This document shows, piece after piece, positions 8,290 through 14,986 of a stretch of 64,000 bases of DNA. This DNA is from Roseibium sp. (lineage in GTDB: Bacteria; Pseudomonadota; Alphaproteobacteria; Rhizobiales; Stappiaceae). The stretch covers positions 1 through 64,000 of the forward strand of contig JAEPNV010000019.1 of NCBI GenBank assembly GCA_017643215.1, written 5' to 3'. The notes under the pieces were generated by a model, which saw only the letters and a list, made by a program, of their open reading frames with translations, was not told the origin of the DNA and made no database searches. The translations under genes were made by a program, and so were the position numbers. Positions within the stretch are counted from its first letter, which is position 1. Each line of letters begins with the position of its first letter.

Positions 8290-9453
8290 TCACATGGCCC
8301 GGGGCCGCGCCGGCGCCGTCAGGCTGTCCGGCATCTGCCACTGTACCGATCTGATGAAATGGGCGACGGCATTGGTCGCATAGGCTCCCGAGTTGAGGAA
8401 GAAACACAGTTCCGCCTTGCCGCGACCGGGACGCATCTCGTCTTCGCCGGTGGTTTCGATCCGGACCTGCAAGTTGAGCACGCTGGTACGCTCGGACTCA
8501 AATGCCTGGATCTGGCCGTCCTTGGCCCGGTATTTCGCGTAAGGAATGCTCGGATGGCGGTGCTGCAACCGCAAAATGTCATCCTGACGGGCGAACAGGA
8601 ACGGTATTCCCTCCTTGTCGACCGCCTCCAGAGGCGACTCGCTGACGTCCGTCAGGACGGCGCGGAGGCGCGCGTTCCAAAGGTGGGACGCATACGAACA
8701 ATAATAAAACGCCAGGAGCCGCCGATCGATCCGGTCGAAATAGGCGTCGGCGGAGCCGGTATGGCCGCTGGCCTTGTTGCCTTCGGCCGACCCGGATGCC
8801 TTGAGCAATTCGAATGCGCGCCGATGGTCATTTTCCAGAAGTGCCTGGCCGATGAGATGTGTGGTCTTTGGCGCGTCCGGCACGCCAAAGCGCTGGGTGT
8901 CGTAGTAGTTGACGTATTGGAGATGGCACCGTCCGGAGAGTGACTTGATCCCGTCGACGATCACCGGGTCCAGATCGCGAACCACAATCCGGAAGCTGTT
9001 GCCGTCAAGGGCACCGATCTGGAGACTTTTGTCCGCAAAGCCCAAGCTGGTCAACACCATGTATTGAGCACCGCCGTCATGCCTTGAATTGAACGTCCTG
9101 ACCTGTTCGTCAGTGAGACGGCCGGCGACGGAAATCGTCTGGCGCGTAATCGCGTCTTCGTCCTTCAGACCGCAATAGGAGACCTGGTCGCGCGCAAGAC
9201 CGAACGCATCAACGACCGCATCAATGGCTTCAAACGTGGTGTACCCCGACTTTGCAAGCCCGAGATAGTGAAACGGCGCATCGCCCTCCTGAGAAAGATT
9301 GAACGCAAGGCATTCGCTGACTGCGAAATCGGACGGTTGCACCTTCAACAGGAAACGAGGAGCTTGCCCTGGATGCGTGCGGTCATGGCCGGCATCGGCG
9401 GCAAGGGATCTGGCCGCATGAGACTGTTGGGACGCAGCCGTCGTTGCAGTCAT
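8290..9453 (-). CDS. TruD-family pseudouridine synthase
   Basis: This 387-residue TruD/Pus7 homologue has motif I (KVQPSDFAVSE, 37-47), motif II YCGLKDEDAITRQ (93-105, predicted catalytic Asp98), motif III NYYDTQRFG (182-190) and the conserved WN at 259-260. A variable insert lies between, as in TruD. An extra Ser/Ala/His-rich N-terminal segment of about 34 residues precedes motif I. TruD makes pseudouridine 13 in tRNA-Glu in E. coli, while TruD-like enzymes (PumJ, and one in the malayamycin pathway) initiate C-nucleoside antibiotics. Its start overlaps the ligase stop by ATGA and the methyltransferase follows 10 bases later. I therefore favour a biosynthetic role, though a tRNA role is possible. 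Confidence 0.88.
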   Translation of the reverse strand: MTATTAASQQSHAARSLAADAGHDRTHPGQAPRFLLKVQPSDFAVSECLAFNLSQEGDAPFHYLGLAKSGYTTFEAIDAVVDAFGLARDQVSYCGLKDEDAITRQTISVAGRLTDEQVRTFNSRHDGGAQYMVLTSLGFADKSLQIGALDGNSFRIVVRDLDPVIVDGIKSLSGRCHLQYVNYYDTQRFGVPDAPKTTHLIGQALLENDHRRAFELLKASGSAEGNKASGHTGSADAYFDRIDRRLLAFYYCSYASHLWNARLRAVLTDVSESPLEAVDKEGIPFLFARQDDILRLQHRHPSIPYAKYRAKDGQIQAFESERTSVLNLQVRIETTGEDEMRPGRGKAELCFFLNSGAYATNAVAHFIRSVQWQMPDSLTAPARPRAM

Positions 9454-10928
9454 ATCTTCATCCTTATCGCGTTGCCTAAGGCGCCCGGACCGACAAAGCG
9501 GACGGTCAACACCACGAGGCCTTGATCCATGAAACGCGCGAGGTCCGTCTGAGCGGAGCGCAGGCCATTGATGATTTGGCGCCTCAAAGTTTCAGCCCGG
9601 TCGGCATATCGCTGCGGCGCGTAGCGCAACTCGAACGTCAATTCGATGGTCATTGGTCCATCGTCCGGCTCGGAAACGGTCTGGGTGTAAATCGGCGGCG
9701 AGCCGACCGTTCGGTCATGGGCGCGCGTGACCGTTGGGAAGTTTTCAAACAGCCGGATGTCCGGAATTGTGTTGATGATCTCGTACAAGTCGGCGGGGAA
9801 AAGCACCCAATGGGCAGCGCCATCGACCTTGAGGCTGATGCAATTGACCGACTTGCCCAGGAAATCGAAGGTCAGTCCATTGCTGCAATCGCTGTCGATC
9901 CGCCGGACAAGGTCCCCCGTGACGTAGCGGATCAGCGGTTGCATCTGCACGAACGGATAGAGCTGGGTCAGCAAAAGATGCCCGATGCCGGCCTCGATCG
10001 GCCGGGCATCGTCCGGATCGACGACCTCGCCGACGACGTGGCAATCCAGATGATAGTGGCCGCATTTGAAGCACCTGAGTGCCCCCCCGGCGCTTTCGGT
10101 CAAGGTGAACCGCTCACACAGGATTGCATCCCAGGCATCGGTCAAAAAGGTTTTGCAGTAATCCGGCGTGTAATTCCCGACAACATTGATGCTCTTTATG
10201 CCAAATTCTTTGGGATCGTAGCCCTGCTCAAGAAGGTAGTGGGTGAAAAACTCGATCTGATAGGACAGCCCGCTCAACACGGAGATCCGGCTGTCGTGCC
10301 CCGGTATGGCGTAGGTCTTTTGAAGCACCTTGACGGCATCCTCGATGAGCAGATCGTCCGTCACCCCGCTGACAAACACTTTGCCATGGGAGGGCAGCCG
10401 CACCGCGACGCCGTGATAAAGATTGGGAAACGACAACATCAGGGGACGCGGGTGTTCGCCGGACAAGGCCGGCTTCATCAGCCGCTGATAGAACTGCCAG
10501 AGAAAGGACAGTTCTTCCGTTGACTTGTAAATCGACAGCGACGGTCCGGTCGCGCCGGAAGTATGGCATGCGGACGAAAATGTCGCGCTTGCGGACATGA
10601 AGTCATTGAAATTGTCGATGATTGTCTGGCGGTTCAGAACCGGCCAGCACGTCAGGTCCGGCGCACGGAACAACTGGCGCTCAGAACCATCGGCGTAGTC
10701 CGGCCCGGCATAAAACACCGTGTTCGCGCGGGCGTGCCGGATCGTCTCGCCGAGCAGCATGTTCTGGAGCGCATGCAAGAGGGTCCTGGCCTGGTCGCCC
10801 GGCTCGAACGTGAAGCGGAACAGATCGGCCAGACCCAATGCGGTCGCCCGGTCGGATCGCACCACCGGTGCGCATTCATCAAGCAGCCGACGAAACTGAC
10901 GTTCGAAACTACCCGGGCTGACATTCAT
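9450..10928 (-). CDS. CapK/PaaK-like adenylate-forming ligase
   Basis: This roughly 492-residue member of the ANL superfamily (phenylacetate-CoA-ligase/CapK branch) has the phosphate loop TSGATGPSLS (TSGTTG type), FTLTESAGG at the A5 position, YVTGDL at A7 and a CFKCGHYHLDC cluster that probably binds zinc. Such enzymes activate a carboxylate as an acyl-adenylate for transfer to CoA, an amine or a carrier. The start is uncertain: ATG 10928 has a weak ribosome site, while an in-frame TTG at about 10985 has a GGAGG four bases upstream and a GTG lies at 11000. Its stop overlaps the TruD-like start (ATGA), so the two are coupled. Substrate unknown. Confidence 0.82.
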   Translation of the reverse strand: MNVSPGSFERQFRRLLDECAPVVRSDRATALGLADLFRFTFEPGDQARTLLHALQNMLLGETIRHARANTVFYAGPDYADGSERQLFRAPDLTCWPVLNRQTIIDNFNDFMSASATFSSACHTSGATGPSLSIYKSTEELSFLWQFYQRLMKPALSGEHPRPLMLSFPNLYHGVAVRLPSHGKVFVSGVTDDLLIEDAVKVLQKTYAIPGHDSRISVLSGLSYQIEFFTHYLLEQGYDPKEFGIKSINVVGNYTPDYCKTFLTDAWDAILCERFTLTESAGGALRCFKCGHYHLDCHVVGEVVDPDDARPIEAGIGHLLLTQLYPFVQMQPLIRYVTGDLVRRIDSDCSNGLTFDFLGKSVNCISLKVDGAAHWVLFPADLYEIINTIPDIRLFENFPTVTRAHDRTVGSPPIYTQTVSEPDDGPMTIELTFELRYAPQRYADRAETLRRQIINGLRSAQTDLARFMDQGLVVLTVRFVGPGALGNAIRMKI

Positions 10929-11106
10929 GACAAGACACCCGCTCAACTCAAAAACAGCCGACGGCGATGCTGAATGCGCAGGCAAAAATCCTCCGCCCAC
11001 ACAATCAGTTCAAGGAGAAATTGACTGGTCCCGCCGGAAGCGCAATCGGAATGGCATCTGCGTCATAACCGCTTGCGCACCCGGCCGGTTTTGAATTGCG
11101 AAGGCT

Positions 11107-11382
11107 TCAGGCGCTCGCCTCGGCGGCCACCTCGGCTGCCGTTTCCGCAGCCGTTTCCGCCGCCACTTCCGCCGCGACCTCGGCCGCCGTCTCGGAAGCT
11201 GCCTCTGCGGCACTCTCGGCGGCGCTTTCAGCGGCAACTTCGGCGGAAATCTCGCTCGACACCTCGGACACGATTTCAGATGCGGTCACCGAAAAATCCC
11301 GTTTGCTATCAGCGCCTTCAGCGATTTGTTTGGCTGCAAATTCAACGAGGTTATCCCACCCATCTTCAACTTTGCTGGACAT
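11107..11382 (-). CDS. Small repetitive acidic protein with Glu at every fourth residue, first gene of the nucleoside-type operon
   Basis: This 91-residue protein begins at ATG 11382, which has AGAGG seven bases upstream; an earlier TTG frame start lacks that support. Residues 1-30 are ordinary and helical (EDGWDNLVEFAAKQIAEGA). From residue 36 to 88 a Glu occurs at exactly every fourth position (14 in a row), in AAEX tetrads with X mostly V, T or S. It should form one long acidic helix. It has no signal peptide and no Cys. It shares strand and direction with the ligase gene that begins 106-178 bases downstream, with no clear terminator between. It could be a peptide scaffold or precursor, a single-alpha-helix spacer or a chance repeat expansion; I do not recognise a family. 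Confidence 0.65.
   Translation of the reverse strand: MSSKVEDGWDNLVEFAAKQIAEGADSKRDFSVTASEIVSEVSSEISAEVAAESAAESAAEAASETAAEVAAEVAAETAAETAAEVAAEASA
11110..11247 (-). repeat. Tandem 12-bp codon repeat encoding AAEX tetrapeptides
   Basis: About eleven imperfect 12-base units follow one another, each encoding Ala-Ala-Glu-X. Third codon positions vary freely (GCG/GCC/GCT, GAA/GAG) while the period-four Glu is kept without exception. That pattern argues for selection on the protein rather than a recent DNA slippage product. Confidence 0.75.
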
Positions 11383-11431
11383 TTTTTCAACCTCTACGCG
11401 AGTATAAAATTTCAACTTGAAAGCAACAATA

Positions 11432-11459
11432 AGTATACGTTTAAGTTATAAAATTGCAA
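11432..11459 (-). promoter_or_regulatory. Candidate sigma-70-type promoter of the nucleoside-type operon
   Basis: On the minus strand TTGCAA (11459-11454) and TATACT (11437-11432) are separated by 16 bases. They sit in an AT-rich patch that contrasts with the GC-rich surroundings. The predicted start would give a leader of about 40 bases before the ATG of the repetitive small protein. No operator-like repeat is obvious. Confidence 0.5.
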
Positions 11460-12100
11460 TCTAAATTTGCTTTTTTGTAATAATATTTTTTCTGGTTGCA
11501 ATCTGACCTCGCCGCTGGTTTCGTGTCCGGATTGGGTTCGGTCCAGGTGCGAACAACGCAGCGAAGGCGATGCGGATAGTCGTGCCCGTTGACCGGTTTG
11601 GCGCCTCTGCTGATGAAGCGAAGCCGCCACCACGATTTCAGCGCGCGGAAAGGAAACCGCGCCCCGTTCCGGCCGATATGCAAACACGGCCGGTAAAATC
11701 CTGAACACGGTGCCACTCCGCCAAGACCACTAGCCGGCTGCCCTGGGACCCCACATCCCCATCCACGCGGAGAATTCATTCTTCGCCCGTATTGAGACGA
11801 AAGATGTCCTGATCTTTATCGTAATCCTTTGGAAACAGTGGCCTTCCGGCGAGATCACCCTGCGCCGTTTGGTCCTCAAATTGGCCTTTGCAGACCGCCT
11901 CGCAAACAACCGTAAAACAGGGCCTAGATCCGCTTTTTTCTTTACCTTCAAGCCTTTCGAAGGTGTTCCTGGTATGGATTTAAAGGATAGGATAGTACAG
12001 TGGAGAGGACCAACCTCGAACCGGAACCGCGCTCAAGTAGCCCAAAGGGCGGTAACGCTCATCAGCTCAAGTAGCCCAAGGGGCAGTTGCGCCCATAAGA
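11460..12100. other. Intergenic region between the nucleoside-type operon and tRNA-Leu
   Basis: About 640 bases without a convincing gene. Minus-strand frames of 70-110 codons occur but are rich in Arg/Trp and lack family features. The left part is AT-rich (the operon promoter region), and the right part ends in two similar 32-base units beside the tRNA. I see no integrase or transposase remnant. Confidence 0.5.
12031..12095. repeat. Degenerate tandem 32-bp direct repeat beside tRNA-Leu
   Basis: GCTCAAGTAGCCCAA begins at 12031 and again at 12064. The two 32-base units differ at a few positions (for example AAAGGGCGGTAACGC against AGGGGCAGTTGCGC). They lie immediately 3' of the minus-strand tRNA-Leu. 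Each unit can form a small GC hairpin, so they may act in tRNA 3' processing or termination, or mark a recombination scar. Confidence 0.55.
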
Positions 12101-12185
12101 TGGTGCGGACGACGGGACTCGAACCCGTATGACCGAAGTCGAGGGATTTTAAGTCCCTTGCGTCTACCAGTTTCGCCACGTCCGC
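12101..12185 (-). tRNA. tRNA-Leu, anticodon UAA
   Basis: On the minus strand the sequence starts GCGGACG, pairs with CGTCCGC at the 3' end and finishes with an encoded CCA (12103-12101). The anticodon stem GGGA/TCCC encloses CTTAAAA, so the anticodon is UAA, which reads the leucine codon UUA. A long variable arm with TCGACTTCGG and the T-loop GGTTCGAGTCC are present, as expected for a class II tRNA. The 3' end faces the unusual operon at 4.8-11.4 kb. Confidence 0.95.
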
Positions 12186-12403
12186 TCACGGTCTTGCCTA
12201 GCCGGTGGCCGCGCGAAGCGCAAGAACCGATGCCGGCCCTACCGCCGTTTTCGGTGGCACGTGGCATTCGCTCTGGAAATCGTTTGGCCGCACCGCTATC
12301 TGAACACAAGACAACCGCGCCAAGCCGCGTTACGGTAGGACATATTGCTCCGGCGCCGGTCCCCGCAAACCGCACGCCCCAACGACAAGACACGACAGCA
12401 CCC

Positions 12404-13234
12404 ATGGTCACCTATATCGACGCCGCAGAAGCGCCCATGAAAAACACCGGCCAGGTGCGGCTTTACGGGCCGGACGACTTCGCCGGCATGATGCGGGCCG
12501 GGCAATTGACCGCTTCGTGCCTCGACGCGCTGACATCGCTGGTCAAACCGGGGACCAGCACTCAGGACATCGACGACTTCGTGTTCGAATTCGCGATGGA
12601 CAACAACGCGATCCCCGCAACGCTGAACTATCGCGGCTACACCAAGTCCAGTTGCACGTCGATCAACCATGTGGTCTGCCATGGCATTCCCAATGAGAAG
12701 GGCCTGCGCGAAGGCGACATCGTCAATATCGACGTCACGCTGATCCTCGATGGCTGGCACGGCGACTCCAGCCGGATGTATCCGGTCGGGCAGATCAAAC
12801 GGGCCGCGGAGCGTTTGATCGACGTTACCTATGAATCGCTCATGCGCGGTGTCGCAGCGGCAAAGCCGGGCAACACCACCGGCGACATCGGCGCTGCGAT
12901 CCAGGCCTATGTGGAAGGCGAACGGTGCTCGGTGGTCCGTGATTTTTGCGGCCACGGCCTCGGACGCCTGTTTCACGACACACCCAATATCCTGCACTAC
13001 GGCCGGCCGGGAGAAGGCGTCGAACTGAAGCCCGGCATGATTTTCACCATCGAGCCGATGGTCAATCTGGGCCGTCCGCATGTCAAAGTGCTCAGCGACG
13101 GATGGACCGCCGTGACCCGCGACAGGTCCCTGTCGGCGCAATTTGAACACTCCGTCGGCATCACGGCCAATGGGTGCGAGATCTTCACAACCTCGCCCGG
13201 CGGCATCCACAAACCCGGATTTGATCCCAGTTGA
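12404..13234 (+). CDS. map: Methionine aminopeptidase, type I
   Basis: This 276-residue cytosolic metalloprotease removes the initiator Met from nascent proteins. The five metal ligands are visible: Asp in VNIDVT, Asp in WHGDSSRM, His in GHGLGRLFHD, Glu in TIEPM and Glu in QFEHS. ATG 12404 was chosen because the preceding 82 codons of the frame run back into the tRNA gene and have no family counterpart. The common GIPN/HGIP substrate loop (CHGIPNEKGL) is present. radC follows 9 bases later on the same strand, so the two are probably cotranscribed. Confidence 0.95.
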   Translation: MVTYIDAAEAPMKNTGQVRLYGPDDFAGMMRAGQLTASCLDALTSLVKPGTSTQDIDDFVFEFAMDNNAIPATLNYRGYTKSSCTSINHVVCHGIPNEKGLREGDIVNIDVTLILDGWHGDSSRMYPVGQIKRAAERLIDVTYESLMRGVAAAKPGNTTGDIGAAIQAYVEGERCSVVRDFCGHGLGRLFHDTPNILHYGRPGEGVELKPGMIFTIEPMVNLGRPHVKVLSDGWTAVTRDRSLSAQFEHSVGITANGCEIFTTSPGGIHKPGFDPS

Positions 13235-13243
13235 GGGAGTTTC

Positions 13244-13957
13244 ATGGCCCACCGGCAGGCGGGATTTGCGGAACGTAATATCAAATCCGACGACCGGGCC
13301 GGCCACAGGGAACGCTTGCGGGAACGGTTTAGAAAAACCGGCGAAAGCGCCCTTCCCGACTATGAACTCCTCGAATTGCTGCTGTTTTCGGCCCTGCCCC
13401 GGCGGGACACGAAGCCCATCGCCAAGGCGCTGTTGAAACGCTTTGGGAGTTTTTCGGCCGTTTTAAGCGCGCCGAGGGCGCGGCTGAAGGAGATCGATGG
13501 CATCGGCGACATGGCCGTTGATGCCATTCACATCGCTTTGGCGGTTGCGATCCGTCATACGCGGGAGGATATCCGCGACCGGCAACTTCTGGACAGCTGG
13601 TCGAAGGTCATCGCCTATGTCCAGGGAATCATGGGGCATTCTGAGATCGAACAGTTCCGGATCCTGTTTCTTGACAAGAAGAATGGGCTGATCGCCGACG
13701 AGCAGCAGCAACAGGGCACCGTCGATCACACACCGGTCTATCCGCGGGAGGTGATGCGCCGGGCCCTGGAGCTGCAGGCGACCGCCATGATCCTGGTGCA
13801 CAATCACCCCTCCGGCGATCCGACCCCGTCCCATGCCGACATCACCATGACCCGCCAGCTCATCGACATCGCCAAGCCGCTTGGGATCGAGATCCACGAC
13901 CATATCATCGTCGCCCGCCATGCCCATGTCAGCTTCCGGGGCATGCAGCTGATCTGA
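13244..13957 (+). CDS. radC: RadC-family JAB/MPN protein
   Basis: This 237-residue protein has an N-terminal helix-hairpin-helix-like region ([31 protein letters not shown]) and a C-terminal JAB1/MPN+ metal site with the [14 protein letters not shown] signature. The full metal-binding set is intact. RadC was named as a DNA-repair protein, but that role in E. coli was later disputed; its true activity is unsettled. It immediately follows map, an order common in alphaproteobacteria, and converges on meaB. Confidence 0.93.
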   Translation: MAHRQAGFAERNIKSDDRAGHRERLRERFRKTGESALPDYELLELLLFSALPRRDTKPIAKALLKRFGSFSAVLSAPRARLKEIDGIGDMAVDAIHIALAVAIRHTREDIRDRQLLDSWSKVIAYVQGIMGHSEIEQFRILFLDKKNGLIADEQQQQGTVDHTPVYPREVMRRALELQATAMILVHNHPSGDPTPSHADITMTRQLIDIAKPLGIEIHDHIIVARHAHVSFRGMQLI

Positions 13958-13972
13958 CGCTGATTTCTGGTT

Positions 13973-14938
13973 TCAATCGAGCGGCGCAACCAATCTGGCA
14001 TCGATGTCATTCGAAACCTGGCGATAGGTCGCAAACGGCCGCTGGCCGGCACCCTCGTACCGGCCGGTGCCAATGCCGCGGTGAAGCACTTCCAGGCCCG
14101 CCTGGCCGTAGCGCGCCTTGACCATATCGGCGACCCATAGACCGCATTGGGCGGCCCGTTTTGTCACCAGCCGGCCGCCGCCTCGCAAATGTGTTTGGTG
14201 GTCTGAAACGGCGGCGGTCAACCGGTCGAGGTTCTGCCCCGACCGCGCGGATATCTCACACACCGGCACCTCCCAGCCCTCCGCTTTGCGGCGCGAGAGG
14301 GAGAGCGCTCCCGCAACATCCGAGGCGGCCCGCCGCGCGGCGGCGCCCATATCCGCCTTGGTGATGACGACGATGTCCGGCAGCTCCATGACGCCGGCCT
14401 TCATGAATTGCAGGCTGTCACCCGAGCCGGGCTGGATACACAAGACAACGGTGTCGGCGGCCTGCACCAGATCGCTTTCCGATTGCCCGATCCCGACCGA
14501 TTCCACGATCACGCGGTCGTTGACCGCCCGCAAAAGTGCGATCGCGGCAATGGCATCATCCGACAGCCCGCCAAGCCGGTCGCGCGCCGCCATGGAGCGG
14601 ACGAAAATGTCCGGATCGTCCGGATCGGTTTGAAGACGGGTCCGATCACCGAGCAGTGCACCGCCGGTGAACCGGGACGAGGGGTCAATGGCAAGGACCG
14701 CCACCCGTTCGCCCCTCTCCCGATAGGCGGCGATCAGCGCATCCGTCAGCGTCGATTTGCCAACGCCCGGCGGGCCGGTGAGGCCGAGCACATGTCCGCC
14801 CTCAATCTGCGCGGCCTTATCCAAGAACGCGGCGATTTCGGCCGATCCCCGATCCGCCTCAAGCCGCGACAGCATTTGCGCCAAGGCGCGTTTGCCGCCG
14901 GTCCTGAGCGCCTCCAGCGTCGGCAACGGCCGGTTCAT
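13973..14938 (-). CDS. meaB: MeaB-type GTPase, methylmalonyl-CoA mutase chaperone
   Basis: This 321-residue G3E GTPase of the MeaB/ArgK family protects and gates cobalamin loading of methylmalonyl-CoA mutase. Walker A is GPPGVGKST, the magnesium-linked segment VLAIDPSS and the switch region ESVGIGQSESDLV, and the base-recognition loop is ITKAD. Length and motif order are typical. No mutase gene is in the window. It implies cobalamin use by the host, which also fits the class II reductase homologue at 5.6-7.5 kb. Confidence 0.92.
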   Translation of the reverse strand: MNRPLPTLEALRTGGKRALAQMLSRLEADRGSAEIAAFLDKAAQIEGGHVLGLTGPPGVGKSTLTDALIAAYRERGERVAVLAIDPSSRFTGGALLGDRTRLQTDPDDPDIFVRSMAARDRLGGLSDDAIAAIALLRAVNDRVIVESVGIGQSESDLVQAADTVVLCIQPGSGDSLQFMKAGVMELPDIVVITKADMGAAARRAASDVAGALSLSRRKAEGWEVPVCEISARSGQNLDRLTAAVSDHQTHLRGGGRLVTKRAAQCGLWVADMVKARYGQAGLEVLHRGIGTGRYEGAGQRPFATYRQVSNDIDARLVAPLD

Positions 14939-14986
14939 GCACCCAGATCCCTTACCGCCCGAACGTGTCTGCGAGTTCCGCCATCT

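Noticed and set aside
11412..11951. Minus-strand frames of 70-112 codons left of tRNA-Leu
   Set aside because: Composition is Arg/Trp-rich with no family feature, and they overlap one another and the AT-rich promoter region.
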